From SSSZ01 sp016790965 (GTDB taxonomy: Bacteria > Pseudomonadota > Gammaproteobacteria > Burkholderiales > Rhodocyclaceae): a DNA stretch of 64,000 nucleotides. Shown here piece after piece: positions 21,016 to 32,384 of the stretch. Under the pieces are notes generated by a model. That model was not told where the DNA came from. It did not search any database and was given only the letters and a program-made list of their open reading frames with translations. The DNA lies in the NCBI GenBank assembly GCA_016790965.1, contig JAEUNZ010000030.1:1-64000 (forward strand), given 5' to 3'. Position numbers and translations under genes: made by a program. Numbering within the stretch: the first letter of the stretch is position 1; every line of letters starts with the position of its first letter.

Positions 21016-21936
21016 ATGTCCATGGCGGATCGCGACGGATTCATCTGGTACGACGGCAAGCTGGTGCCCTGGCGGGACGCCACCACCCATGTCCTTACCC
21101 ATTCCCTGCATTACGGCATGGGCGTCTTCGAAGGTGTGCGCGCCTACAAGACCGAGTCCGGCACCGCCATCTTCCGCCTGGAAGATCACACCGACCGCCT
21201 GTTCAACTCGGCCCACATCTTCCAGATGGCCATGCCCTTCGACAAAGCCACCATCAACGAGGCCCAGAAGGAAGTCATCCGCGCCAACAAGCTGGAATCC
21301 GGCTACCTGCGCCCCTTGGCCTTCTACGGCTCTGAAAAGCTGGGCGTCTCCCCCAAGGGCGCCAAGGTGCATATCGCCATCGCCGCCTGGCCCTGGGGTG
21401 CCTACCTGGGAGAAGAAGGCCTGGAGCGCGGCATTCGCGTCAAGACTTCCAGCTTCACCCGGCACCACGTCAATATCAGCATGGTGCGCGCCAAGGCCTG
21501 CGGCCATTACATCAATTCCATCCTGGCCAACAACGAAGCCACCAACGACGGCTACGACGAAGCCATGCTGCTGGACCCGGAAGGCTACGTGGCCGAGGGT
21601 GCCGGCGAGAACCTCTTCATCGTCAAGAAGGGCAAGCTTTACACGCCGGACCTCACGTCCTGTCTGGAAGGCATCACCCGCGCCACGGTGCTGCAACTGG
21701 CCGAGGAGATGGGCATTCCGGTGCTGGAAAAGCGCATCACCCGCGACGAGGTCTACGCGGCCGACGAAGCCTTCTTCACCGGCACCGCCGCCGAAGTGAC
21801 CCCGATTCGGGAACTCGATGGCCGCCAGATCGGCATCGGCCGCCGCGGCCCGATCACCGGCCGCCTGCAAGCCAAGTATTTCGACGTGGTCTATGGCCGC
21901 TCCGCCGAACACGGCGGCTGGCTGGCCCACGTCTAA
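21016..21936 (+). CDS. ilvE: Branched-chain amino acid aminotransferase
   Basis: PLP enzyme making Val, Leu and Ile from their keto acids; 306 residues, standard for class IV. Key features: LTHSLHYGMGVFEGVRAY, RLEDHTDRLFNSAHIF, the lysine segment HHVNISMVRAKACGHYINSILANNEA, and EGYVAEGAGENLFIVKKGKLYTPD. ATG 21016 (MSMADRDGFIWYDGKLV) follows GGAGA; a second ATG at 21022 is possible. A small zinc-finger gene follows after 22 bases. Confidence 0.95.
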   Translation: MSMADRDGFIWYDGKLVPWRDATTHVLTHSLHYGMGVFEGVRAYKTESGTAIFRLEDHTDRLFNSAHIFQMAMPFDKATINEAQKEVIRANKLESGYLRPLAFYGSEKLGVSPKGAKVHIAIAAWPWGAYLGEEGLERGIRVKTSSFTRHHVNISMVRAKACGHYINSILANNEATNDGYDEAMLLDPEGYVAEGAGENLFIVKKGKLYTPDLTSCLEGITRATVLQLAEEMGIPVLEKRITRDEVYAADEAFFTGTAAEVTPIRELDGRQIGIGRRGPITGRLQAKYFDVVYGRSAEHGGWLAHV

Positions 21937-21958
21937 ACCGACCCAGGGAGAAACCACC

Positions 21959-22150
21959 ATGGCCGACAACACCCGCACCGTCGACATCGACGCCCACGAC
22001 CTGCCCCTGCACTGCCCGCAACCCAGTTCGCCGCTGTGGTGCCAGCATCCCCGCGTCTTCCTGGATGCCACCAAGACCGGCGAAGTGGTCTGCCCCTATT
22101 GCAGCACCAGGTACGTCTTCAAGGGCGAACTGCCCAAGGGACATCATTGA
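21959..22150 (+). CDS. Small zinc-finger domain protein
   Basis: 63 residues, with the zinc-ligand set C-x(n)-H...CPYC (LHCPQPSSPLWCQHPRVFLD and GEVVCPYCSTRYVF) of the COG4391/NDUFS6-like zinc-finger proteins found in proteobacteria. Exact function unknown. It has GGGAG before the ATG and is likely co-transcribed with ilvE. Confidence 0.85.
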   Translation: MADNTRTVDIDAHDLPLHCPQPSSPLWCQHPRVFLDATKTGEVVCPYCSTRYVFKGELPKGHH

Positions 22151-22199
22151 GCGGGGACTGAAGGGCGAGGTGTAAAAGCCTTTCTTCCGGTTAGCCATC

Positions 22200-23264
22200 T
22201 TGGCCGCCCCTCCCCCGCCCGCCCCACCGCTCACCGCTCACCCCACTCCCGCGCCCCGCGCGCTGGTGGTCGCGCCTTCCTGGATCGGCGATGCGGTGAT
22301 GGCCCAGCCGCTCTTCCGGCGGCTGCTGCAAGCAACGCCCGGCCTGCAACTGGACGCCCTGGCGCCCCGATGGGTGGCCCCGGTTCTACGGCGCATGCCG
22401 GAAATCGCCGCCATCGTCGACAGCCCCTTCGGGCACGGCGAGACTTCCCTCAAGGCCCGCTGGCGCCTGGCCCGCAGCCTGAAGGAGCGCCACTACGACC
22501 GGGCCTACGTCCTGCCCAATTCGCTCAAGTCGGCCCTGGTCCCTTTCCTGGCGGGCATCCCGGAGCGTGTGGGCTTCATCGGTGAATCGCGCTACGGCCT
22601 CATCAACCGCCGCCACCGCCTGGACAAGGCCGCCCTGCCCCTCATGGTGGAGCGCTTCGCCCAGCTCGCCGAGTCCCCCGGCGCCCCCCTGCCCCGCCCC
22701 ATCGGGCCGCCCCTGCTGCTCTCTTCCCCGACTCAGCAGGCGGAAGCCCTAGCGTCCCTGGGCCTCGTACCGCCCACCCGCCTCGTGGCCTTCTGCCCCG
22801 GCGCCGAATACGGCCCTGCCAAACGCTGGCCCGAGGCCCACTTCGCCCGTCTGGCCCGGGATCTCGCGGCCCGCGGCCATACCGTCTGGCTCTTCGGCTC
22901 GGGCAAGGACAAGGCGGTGGGCGACGCCATCGTCGCCCAGGCGGCGGGCGCCTGCCGCAATCTCTGCGGAACCACGGGGCTGGACCAGGCCATCGACCTC
23001 CTAGCCCTCTCGGAACTCGTGGTGTGCAACGATTCCGGCCTCATGCACGTCGCCGCCGCACTGGATCGCCCGCTGGTGGCGCTCTACGGTTCGTCTTCCC
23101 CCGGTTTCACCCCGCCCCTGAGCGAACGCGCTACCATTGTCAGCCTCGGGCTGTCGTGCAGCCCCTGCTTCAAGCGCCAATGTCCCCTGGGCCACCTGGA
23201 CTGCCTCCAGCGCCTCGAACCGGACCGCATCCTCGCCGCCTGTCTCGCCCACCTGTCCCCATGA
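22200..23264 (+). CDS. waaF: ADP-heptose:LPS heptosyltransferase II
   Basis: Glycosyltransferase family 9 enzyme adding the second heptose to the LPS inner core. Signatures: RALVVAPSWIGDAVMAQPLFRRL, VLPNSLKSALVPFLAGIPERVGF, FCPGAEYGPAKRWPEAHFARLA, and VVCNDSGLMHVAAALDRPLVALYGSSSPGFTPPL. About 354 residues from TTG 22200; the conserved domain starts near residue 20 and no ATG lies between, so the TTG start is the best guess and the proline-rich leader is uncertain. Ends in an ATGA overlap with the next gene. Confidence 0.92.
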   Translation: MAAPPPPAPPLTAHPTPAPRALVVAPSWIGDAVMAQPLFRRLLQATPGLQLDALAPRWVAPVLRRMPEIAAIVDSPFGHGETSLKARWRLARSLKERHYDRAYVLPNSLKSALVPFLAGIPERVGFIGESRYGLINRRHRLDKAALPLMVERFAQLAESPGAPLPRPIGPPLLLSSPTQQAEALASLGLVPPTRLVAFCPGAEYGPAKRWPEAHFARLARDLAARGHTVWLFGSGKDKAVGDAIVAQAAGACRNLCGTTGLDQAIDLLALSELVVCNDSGLMHVAAALDRPLVALYGSSSPGFTPPLSERATIVSLGLSCSPCFKRQCPLGHLDCLQRLEPDRILAACLAHLSP

Positions 23265-23704
23265 CCAAGCCCAACCATTTCCCCAGCCCGGAAGACGTGG
23301 AAACCGCCTTTTATGAATCCCTTGCCCGGAGTGATCTGGACAGTTTCATCCTCACCTGGGCCGAAGACGAGGACGTGGTCTGCGTCCACCCCACTGGCGC
23401 CCGCATCGCGGAACTGCCGCTCATCCGCGAAAGCTGGCGGCAAATCCTGGCCAACAGCCGGCTGCGCGTGCGCACCGAGTTGCGCCACCACTGGCAGGGG
23501 ATGGTTCTCGCCGTGCATCACCTGACCGAAACCCTGTACCTGGGCGACAATCCGGAAGCCCAGGGCACTCTGCACGTCACCCACGTCTATACCCGCGGCG
23601 CCCACGGCTGGCGCCTGGTCGCCCGCCATGCCTCTGCCGCCGGGGACGACCAGGCCCTGGCCCAGGCGCAGGTCCAGGAAGCGGGTTCGCACACCCTGCA
23701 TTGA
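23261..23704 (+). CDS. NTF2/SnoaL-like protein
   Basis: 147 residues. Residues 8-125 look like a nuclear-transport-factor-2 fold: VETAFYESLARSDLDSFILTWAEDEDVVCVHPTGARIAELPLIRESWRQIL, then beta strands to VTHVYTRGAHGWRLVARHAS. Such proteins can be small enzymes or ligand binders; function here is unknown. The start overlaps waaF and the stop overlaps the hydrolase start, so it is coupled to both neighbours. Confidence 0.82.
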   Translation: MTKPNHFPSPEDVETAFYESLARSDLDSFILTWAEDEDVVCVHPTGARIAELPLIRESWRQILANSRLRVRTELRHHWQGMVLAVHHLTETLYLGDNPEAQGTLHVTHVYTRGAHGWRLVARHASAAGDDQALAQAQVQEAGSHTLH

Positions 23705-24657
23705 CCCCCTACGCCGCTCCCGCCTGGCTGCCGGGCGGCCACGCCCAGACCCTGTGGCCCCGGGCCATCCGCCCTCCTTTGCCCCTCACTCGGCGCGAGC
23801 GCTGGGCCACCCCGGACGACGACTTCGTTGACGTGGACCGCCTGGACGGCCCGCCCGACCGCCCACTGCTGGTGCTTTTCCACGGCCTGGAAGGCAGTTC
23901 CCGCAGCCCCTATGCCGCCGCGCTCGCCCACGTCTGCAGGGCGTCCCGCTGGCGACTGGCCCTGCCCCACTTCCGCGGCTGCTCCGGCGAGCTCAATCGC
24001 CGGCCGCGAGCCTACCATTCCGGCGATTCCGAAGAAATTGACTGGATTCTCGCCCGGCTCGGCGCAGAAAACGGCGGCCGTCCGCTCTTCGCCGCCGGCG
24101 TTTCCCTGGGGGGCAACGCGCTGCTCAAATGGGCCGGAGAACGCGGCGTCGACGCCGCCCACCACGTGCAAGCCATCGCCGCCGTCTGCGCCCCCCTCGA
24201 CCTCGCCGCCTGCGGCCACCACCTGGCCCGGGGCTTCAACCGTGTCTATACCCGCCACTTCCTGAACACGCTCAAAGCCGTCTCCCGCCAACGTCTGCAA
24301 CAATTCCCCGGCATCTTCGACGCCCTGCGCATGGAAGCCGCCCGCAATCTCCATCAGTTCGACGACGCCGTCACCGGCCCCCTGCACGGTTTCGCCGGCG
24401 CAGATGACTACTGGGCACGCTGCTCCAGCAAGCCCTGGCTGGCCCATATTCGTATTCCAGCCCTGGTGCTGAATGCACGCAACGATCCATTCCTGCCCGC
24501 CCGCTACCTGCCCGGCCCGGGCGAAGTCGGACCCGGTGTCATCCTCGAGCAGCCCGCTGCCGGCGGCCACGTCGGTTTCGTCAGCGGCGCCTTCCCCGGT
24601 CATCTGGACTGGCTGCCCCAAAGGCTCTTACACTTCTTCAATTCCGCAACGTCATAA
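23701..24657 (+). CDS. Alpha/beta hydrolase, YheT family
   Basis: 318 residues. Contains the family opening PGGHAQTLWPR, LLVLFHGLEGSSRSPYAAALA (oxyanion region), LPHFRGCSGELNRRPRAYHSGD, the nucleophile elbow AAGVSLGGNALLKW, and C-terminal Asp and His (LVLNARNDPFLP; AAGGHVGFVSG). Matches E. coli YheT, a putative esterase without a settled substrate. The start is TTG 23701, overlapping the preceding stop as TTGA. Confidence 0.9.
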   Translation: MTPYAAPAWLPGGHAQTLWPRAIRPPLPLTRRERWATPDDDFVDVDRLDGPPDRPLLVLFHGLEGSSRSPYAAALAHVCRASRWRLALPHFRGCSGELNRRPRAYHSGDSEEIDWILARLGAENGGRPLFAAGVSLGGNALLKWAGERGVDAAHHVQAIAAVCAPLDLAACGHHLARGFNRVYTRHFLNTLKAVSRQRLQQFPGIFDALRMEAARNLHQFDDAVTGPLHGFAGADDYWARCSSKPWLAHIRIPALVLNARNDPFLPARYLPGPGEVGPGVILEQPAAGGHVGFVSGAFPGHLDWLPQRLLHFFNSATS

Positions 24658-24667
24658 CGAGAACGCC

Positions 24668-26056
24668 ATGAGCAACGCACCCGCTTCCCTGCCCGCCGAA
24701 ATCTTCAAGGCCTACGACATCCGCGGCATCGTCGGCAAATCCCTCACCGCTGACGTGGTGCGCCGCATCGGCCACGCCCTCGGCTCCCTGGCCGCCGAAA
24801 AGGGCCAGACCGCCATCGCAGTCGGCCGCGACGGCCGCCTCTCCGGCCCCGAACTGGCGGGCGCCCTGATGGACGGCATCTGCGCCGCCGGCATCGACGC
24901 CATCGACGTGGGCTGCGTGCCCACCCCGGTCACCTACTTCGCCGCCTACGAACTGGGCTGCAATTCCTGCGTCTCGGTCACCGGCAGCCACAACCCGCCG
25001 GACTACAACGGCCTGAAGATGGTTGTCGGCGGGGAGACCCTGGCCCTGGACGCCATCCAGGACCTCAAACGGCGCAGCGAGGAAGGCCGCCTGCGCACCG
25101 GCCAGGGGCAGAAACGCAGCGCCGACGTAAAAAGCGCCTACATCGAGCGCATCGTCGGCGACGTGAAGCTCGCCCGGCCCATGAAAATCGTCATGGATTG
25201 CGGCAACGGCGTTGCCGGCGCCGTGGCGCCGGAACTCTTCCAGCGCCTCGGTTGCGACATCGTGCCCCTCTTCTGCGAGGTGGACGGCAACTTCCCCAAC
25301 CACCACCCGGACCCCTCCAAACCCGAGAACCTGGAGGACGTCATCCACGCGCTGAAAACCACCGACGCCGAAATCGGCATCGCCTTCGACGGCGACGGCG
25401 ACCGCCTGGGAGTGGTGACCAAGGATGGCGAAATCATCTACCCCGACCGCCAGCTCATGCTCTTCGCCGCCGACGTGCTCTCCCGTGTCCCGGGTGGGCA
25501 GATCATTTACGACGTGAAATGCACGCGCCTGCTCGCCCCCTGGATACGTCAGCACGGCGGCACGCCCCTCATGTGGAACACCGGCCACGCCTTGGTGAAG
25601 AAGAAGCTCAGGGAAACCGGCGCCCCGCTCGCCGGCGAAATGAGCGGCCACACCTTCTTCAAGGAACGCTGGTATGGCTTCGACGACGGCCTCTACACGG
25701 GGGCCCGGCTCCTCGAAATCCTCGCCCGGGCCGCCAACGGAAACCCGGTGCTCAAGGCCCTGCCCAACTCCCCCAGCACCCCGGAACTCAACATCAAGAT
25801 GGCCGAGGGCGAACCCTTCGCCCTCATCGACAAGCTCAAGGCCGCCGGCAAGTTCGAGGGGGCCAGCGAAATCATCACCATCGACGGCGTGCGGGTCGAA
25901 TACCCCGACGGCTTCGGCCTGGCCCGGCCGTCGAACACGACGCCGGTCGTTGTCCTGCGCTTCGAGGCCGACACCCCGGCCGCCCTGGAGCGCATCCAGG
26001 CCGGCTTCCGCCGGGCCATCACAGCCGTCTGGCCGGGCGTCCAACTCCCCTTCTGA
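24668..26056 (+). CDS. algC: Phosphomannomutase/phosphoglucomutase
   Basis: Alpha-D-phosphohexomutase of 462 residues that supplies mannose-1-P or glucose-1-P for LPS and exopolysaccharide. All four family loops are visible: the catalytic phosphoserine SVTGSHNPPDYNGLKM, the metal loop DGDGDRLG, the sugar-binding loop GEMSGHTFFKERWYGFDDG, and the phosphate-binding loop RPSNTTPVVVLRFE. N-terminal FKAYDIRGIVGKSLT is characteristic of the AlgC/ManB type. Located after waaF, in keeping with surface-sugar synthesis. Confidence 0.94.
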   Translation: MSNAPASLPAEIFKAYDIRGIVGKSLTADVVRRIGHALGSLAAEKGQTAIAVGRDGRLSGPELAGALMDGICAAGIDAIDVGCVPTPVTYFAAYELGCNSCVSVTGSHNPPDYNGLKMVVGGETLALDAIQDLKRRSEEGRLRTGQGQKRSADVKSAYIERIVGDVKLARPMKIVMDCGNGVAGAVAPELFQRLGCDIVPLFCEVDGNFPNHHPDPSKPENLEDVIHALKTTDAEIGIAFDGDGDRLGVVTKDGEIIYPDRQLMLFAADVLSRVPGGQIIYDVKCTRLLAPWIRQHGGTPLMWNTGHALVKKKLRETGAPLAGEMSGHTFFKERWYGFDDGLYTGARLLEILARAANGNPVLKALPNSPSTPELNIKMAEGEPFALIDKLKAAGKFEGASEIITIDGVRVEYPDGFGLARPSNTTPVVVLRFEADTPAALERIQAGFRRAITAVWPGVQLPF

Positions 26057-26073
26057 CCCCCCGAGGAATCGCC

Positions 26074-26394
26074 ATGCTGCTCACCACCACCCCCACCATC
26101 GAAGGCCGCGGCATCACTGCCTACCACGGCGTCGTCACCGGCGAAGCCATCATCGGCGCCAACTTCCTCAAAGACATGTTCGCCGCCATCCGCGACATCG
26201 TCGGCGGCCGCGCCGGCGCCTATGAGAAAACCCTGCGCTCCGCCCGCGAAACCGCCTTTGCCGAACTCAGCGAAGCCGCCCAGGCCCTGGGCGCCAACGC
26301 GGTGGTGGGGATCGACATCGATTACGAAGTGCTGGGGGAAACCAACGGGATGCTGATGGTGGCGGTGAGCGGGACGGCGGTGACGGTGGGGTGA
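26074..26394 (+). CDS. YbjQ family protein (UPF0145)
   Basis: 106 residues. N-terminal TTTPTIEGRGITAYHGVVTGEAIIGANFLKDMFAAIRDIVGGRAGAYEK and ALGANAVVGIDIDYEVLG are the hallmark of the YbjQ/DUF74 family, pentameric proteins of unknown function. GAGGAATC precedes the ATG, 17 bases after algC, so it is probably in the same transcript. Confidence 0.93.
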   Translation: MLLTTTPTIEGRGITAYHGVVTGEAIIGANFLKDMFAAIRDIVGGRAGAYEKTLRSARETAFAELSEAAQALGANAVVGIDIDYEVLGETNGMLMVAVSGTAVTVG

Positions 26395-26462
26395 GGGGTT
26401 GGCAGAGGCAAAAACGTGGACCCCGATTATCCGGCCCGAACATCCCGAATAACCCCCGGAAA

Positions 26463-27044
26463 ATGAGACCTTCCGACAGTCAGGCCACCGTTACCAACCA
26501 TCGTCCGCTGCATGGCTGGGGCAGTCTGTTCTCGCCATTTCATGTCGTGCTTCAACTGCTTCTCGCGGCCCTATATTTTTTCGCTAATGAGCTGGATCGC
26601 ATATTTAATCTGTGGTTTGCACTGGTTCCCATCATTGGCATTCCCACAATTGCCGTAGGAGCTATTTGGATTGGAGGTATTGCCAGAAATATCATTCATC
26701 GGCGATGGCTACTGCTTGGCCGAGTTGTAGTTGCGCCACTATTGGTATGGCCTCTTCTGTTCCTGTTGCTACGCACAGGTTTTGATGCACATTGGATGCG
26801 CTTCAAACTCAACAAGCATGGCTACGAAGAAAGCGTTCGCAAGCTTGAAGGAACTCATCCCATTTACAATTCGTGGGACTGGGGTTCTACCGGAGGCGCT
26901 GCCGCCCCAAATATTTTCTACTCGCTTATTTATGATGAAAGCGACGGAGTCGTGCTAAGTGATGGGAAAAACGCGGAAGGCGGAACTACAACCGTAAGGC
27001 AATTCGGAGACCATTTTTATCTTGTCACCCTGGTCTACCAATGA
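26463..27044 (+). CDS. Hypothetical membrane protein, lower GC
   Basis: 193 residues; no family recognised. Three or four hydrophobic helices in the first half (FHVVLQLLLAALYFFANELD, LWFALVPIIGIPTIAVGAIWIGGI, LLLGRVVVAPLLVWPLLFLLL) and a soluble C-terminal domain (about residues 115-193). Base composition is clearly more AT-rich than neighbours and codon use is less biased, which points to transfer. It lies in a small accessory patch with the broken ATPase gene. GTG 26391 is a longer alternative start. Confidence 0.7.
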   Translation: MRPSDSQATVTNHRPLHGWGSLFSPFHVVLQLLLAALYFFANELDRIFNLWFALVPIIGIPTIAVGAIWIGGIARNIIHRRWLLLGRVVVAPLLVWPLLFLLLRTGFDAHWMRFKLNKHGYEESVRKLEGTHPIYNSWDWGSTGGAAAPNIFYSLIYDESDGVVLSDGKNAEGGTTTVRQFGDHFYLVTLVYQ

Positions 27045-27127
27045 AGAATCGTCGTCTAGCGCTCAACGGGGACGCACCACGGCTTTGGGGGCTGGCTATG
27101 CGTAGGCAGTATCGATTCTGAACCCGG

Positions 27128-27151
27128 CCCCTTATCGATCCCCTTATCGAT
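27128..27151. repeat. 12-bp tandem duplication
   Basis: CCCCTTATCGAT twice in direct succession, at the degraded 3' end of the ATPase pseudogene. Confidence 0.7.
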
Positions 27152-27844
27152 CGCAGGATGTCGAGGTAGCGCTTGAGGGTGGTGGGCGATACGTCCAGAT
27201 CCCGGGCGATGGAGGCCAGCGACGGGGGCGACCCCACCCGCTCCCGCAGCAGTGCGACGAACAGGCGCATGGTGTTGATTCGTGGAGGCGGGCACATTCC
27301 ACCACGTCTTCGCGGATGAGGTCGGTGAAGACCTGGTGGCGCCAGCGGTCGGCGTCTTCCGGCCGCTCGGCGAGGCAAGGTTCGGGGAAGACACCGCGGG
27401 CCACGAGGTGGTCGAGGGCCTCGGCCGGATTAGCCCCTTGCTGCTCGCACCATTCCCGCACCGAAATGGGGTGCAGGCGGGCGGCGAGGTAGCGGCCGGC
27501 CAGGGAATCGCCGCTCTGGTGCCAGGTATCCATGAGGGCGCCGCCGGTGACCAGCAGCATCTGCCCGGCGGGGCGGCCGTCCACGACGCCCTTGAGCCAG
27601 TTCTTCCACTCGCGCTTCTTGTGGATTTCGTCCATGGCAAGCAGCGCCGCCCGGGGCGACCAATACCTGCCGCTGGAGACTGGCGCGGTCGCCGGCCACG
27701 TCCCAGTTGAGATACTGGGCCGGCGGATGCCGCTCCAGGAACTGGCGGCAGACGTTCGTCTTGCCCACCTGCCGCGGGCCGGTGAGGAGGGCAGATCTTG
27801 CGGGAGAGATCGGCGGCGATGAGGTCGTCCAGACAACGCTTCAT
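27150..27844 (-). pseudogene. AAA ATPase (DUF4143-type), frameshifted remnant
   Basis: Pieces of one ATP-binding protein appear in order in changing frames. MKRCLDDLIAADLSRKI starts at 27844; after a shift near 27797 comes the Walker A region ALLTGPRQVGKTNVCRQFL and YLNWDVAGDR; after a shift near 27670 comes the Walker B region LLAMDEIHKKREWKNWLKG, then LLVTGGALMDTW and SGDSLAGRYLAARLHPISVREW; after a third shift near 27285 comes a DNA-binding-like piece, LASIARDLDVSPTTLKRYLDIL. The C-terminus is missing. Intact members of this family are often paired with restriction or antitoxin-like functions, but their role is not settled. Three shifts plus truncation make a functional product unlikely. 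Confidence 0.85.
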
Positions 27845-27944
27845 GGCGACCAATTTAGTGATCACTGGAAAAAAGTTGCGCTTTTTTCAGGGCACGATCA
27901 AGACGACGAAATACAAGCGCAATGCGGCTTGTCTGCCGCGATGA

Positions 27945-28243
27945 TCAGCGCATCTTGGGATTCATGCTGCCCCGGTTGTATTCCTTGTCTCCGGGCATGA
28001 CCATGCGGGTGCCGGGGAGCCAGCCGCCCTGGGCGTCGATGGGGCGGGTCTTGTTTTCCGGGTACTGGGCGGCGACCTGCTGGGCTTCGGCCGCCTTTTT
28101 CGCATCGATGTATTCCCAGCGGCCGTTGGGGAAAAGGCGGACCTTCTCGCCGCCGGCCGTGGTGGCTTCCACGGGCGTGCGGTCGAGGTCGGCGGCGCCG
28201 ACAGGGCCAAGCGCCAGGATCAGGGCAAAGGCGAAGGCCGTTC

Positions 28244-28247
<4 letters not shown>
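27945..28247 (-). CDS. Small secreted protein coupled to alaS
   Basis: 100 residues with a signal peptide (MRTAFAFALILALGPVGAA, GTG start). The mature part (GEKVRLFPNGRWEYIDAKKAAEAQ... GGWLPGTRMVMPGDKEYNRGSMNPK) has a WEY motif seen in SH3-like or DUF-type secreted proteins; no family recognised with confidence. Its GTG overlaps the alaS stop codon (GTGA), so it is translated from the alaS message. Confidence 0.7.
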
Positions 28248-30859
<2,612 letters not shown>

Positions 30860-30898
30860 AAGCTGGGGCCTCTGGGGGCGGAGAATGCGAAGCGCCCG

Positions 30899-30904
30899 AT
30901 TTTA
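30899..30904 (-). promoter_or_regulatory. TAAAAT -10 element of alaS
   Basis: Minus-strand TAAAAT followed by CGGGCGC, about 40 bases before the alaS start. Position and sequence fit a sigma70 -10 box. Confidence 0.45.
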
Positions 30905-30928
30905 AATGAAAGCACGGCGCCAAAAACA

Positions 30929-30952
30929 GAAACCCGCCGGAGGGCGGGTTTC
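30929..30952 (-). terminator. Rho-independent terminator
   Basis: On the minus strand GAAACCCGCC-CTCC-GGCGGGTTTC followed by TGTTTTTGG: a 10-bp perfect stem and a T-rich tail, ending the small secreted-protein gene before alaS. Confidence 0.85.
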
Positions 30953-30973
30953 CTTTGGAGCGGGCCGGGGCAA

Positions 30974-31324
30974 TCAGTTTCTGCGGCGGTGATCGGTCAC
31001 CCCGTTGTGGTTGTAGTCGTGCTGCCGGTCGTGTTTCTGGCGGGCGATGCGGCGGCTCTGCACGTCCTGGGAATGCTCGATGCGGGCAGCCTCGCGGCCG
31101 GTCACGGTACCGTCGGCCATGGCCTTGTTTTCCAGGTTCTGGACGTGCTGCTGGCCGCGCTCCAGGCGAGCCGCTTCGCGGTTGGTCAGGGCGCCGGAAG
31201 CCTGGCCCTGGTCGATGCGCGAGGCCTGGTTGGCCTGGCGCTGGTCGATGCGCCCCGTGCTCTGGGCAAAGGCGGCGACGGGAAGGGCGAGACAGGCAGC
31301 GAAAAGAAAGTTCCTGGCGTTCAT
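30974..31324 (-). CDS. Secreted repeat-containing protein of unknown function
   Basis: 116 residues with a signal peptide (MNARNFLFAACLALPVAAFA). The mature part is highly charged with two related segments, ASRIDQGQASGALTNREAARLERGQQHVQ and NKAMADGTVTGREAARIEHSQDVQ, ending in KHDRQHDYNHNGVTDHRR. Similar small proteins are common in Betaproteobacteria, usually annotated hypothetical. The G-x-[LV]-T-x-[RK]-E repeats suggest paired helices. Start chosen at the signal peptide; GGAG precedes it. The 3' terminator marks it as a separate unit. Confidence 0.8.
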   Translation of the reverse strand: MNARNFLFAACLALPVAAFAQSTGRIDQRQANQASRIDQGQASGALTNREAARLERGQQHVQNLENKAMADGTVTGREAARIEHSQDVQSRRIARQKHDRQHDYNHNGVTDHRRRN

Positions 31325-31421
31325 GCGTTTCTCCTTGTGCTTGGCATGGGACGATCCCATGGCCGGATTAACCCATCGGGCGGCCAAGGCCGCTGCAACC
31401 GACTGTCAGCAATTGTTTCAT

Positions 31422-31656
31422 ATCCTGGAAACCTCGGCTGGACGAGCCCGGAGGGGCGTTCGGGCGGATGTCTGGCGCGAAGCGACGACGCGGCAGGCTC
31501 ATGCGCGCAAGGAGGAGCGACAAAGCCAGGCGCCCGCCCGGATGCGCCAGCGGGCTCGTCGGTGCCCCCCGGTGGGTGAGCGAACACTAGTGGCGCAGAC
31601 ATCCGGGGCACAAGCATGCCGGGACTCGACAAGCGGTCATCTGAGGTTTCCAGGAT
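31422..31656. repeat. 235-bp palindromic repeat element, copy 2
   Basis: Same element as at 7007-7242. The terminal inverted repeat is ATCCTGGAAACCTC with GAGGTTTCCAGGAT; the inner blocks (TCTGGCGCGAAGCGACGACG, AGGAGGAGCGACAAAGCCAG, CGCCAGCGGGCTCG) are identical to copy 1. The outermost pair changes from AA/TT in copy 1 to AT/AT here, so pairing is kept. It fills 31325-31655 between the secreted-protein gene and ugpQ and touches the ugpQ stop codon. No target duplication seen. Confidence 0.9.
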
Positions 31657-32384
31657 CATGGCCCGAGACAGTCGAGGCGATCGGTGAACAGCGCGGCGAT
31701 GCCCAGTGCGAAACAGCGCGCCGCGTCCTCCGCCCGATTGACCGTATAGGCGGCCACAGGCACCCCCGCCGCCCCCAGGGCAGCCAGGGCCGTGGCGTCC
31801 AGATCGGCGGCCCGGCCATGGAGCAGGCTGCAGCCCAGCCGCGCAAGGCGTTCCCGCCAGTCCTCGGGAAGCGCCTCCACCAGGAGCGCCCGGGTCTGGC
31901 CGGGGGCCGCAGCGCGGGCCGCGGCCAAGGCAGGCGCGGAAAAGGAGGAGACCACCGCCGGCAAGCCCGCCGGCCAAAGGGCGGTCAAGCGTTCGGCAAC
32001 CGCACGACCCGTGGCTTCGTCGTGGCCCGCCGCCGGCTTGATCTCCACATTCACGCCCAGGCCGAGGCTGGAGCACAGCACCAGCACCTCGTCCAGGCGG
32101 GGAATGCCCACCCCGGCCCAGGCCCGATGCAGCCAGCGACCAGCGTCCAGGCCGGCCAGCTCCGCCCAGTCGCGCTCGCAGACCCGCCCCTGGCCGTCGG
32201 TGGTGCGCTCCAGTGTCTCGTCGTGGATGAGAACCGGCACGCCATCCCGGGTGAGCATCACATCGAATTCCACCGCCCGGAACCCCAGGCGGGCCGCCAG
32301 CCGGAAGCCTTCCAGGGTGTTTTCCGGCGCCAGGCAACCGCCGCCCCGATGGGCGATCCAGCGCGCCAGCGGATAGGCAGCCAT
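31656..32384 (-). CDS. ugpQ: Glycerophosphodiester phosphodiesterase
   Basis: Hydrolyses glycerophosphodiesters to glycerol-3-phosphate and an alcohol. 242 residues, close to E. coli UgpQ. The catalytic set is visible: IAHRGGGCLAPENTLEGF (His, Arg, Glu), VEFDVMLTRDGVPVLIHDETLERTTDG (Glu, Asp, His), and VNVEIKPA. No signal peptide, so it is the cytosolic type. Its start overlaps the ugpB stop by one base (TGATG), so uptake and cleavage are coupled. The palindromic repeat begins right at its stop codon. Confidence 0.94.
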   Translation of the reverse strand: MAAYPLARWIAHRGGGCLAPENTLEGFRLAARLGFRAVEFDVMLTRDGVPVLIHDETLERTTDGQGRVCERDWAELAGLDAGRWLHRAWAGVGIPRLDEVLVLCSSLGLGVNVEIKPAAGHDEATGRAVAERLTALWPAGLPAVVSSFSAPALAAARAAAPGQTRALLVEALPEDWRERLARLGCSLLHGRAADLDATALAALGAAGVPVAAYTVNRAEDAARCFALGIAALFTDRLDCLGP

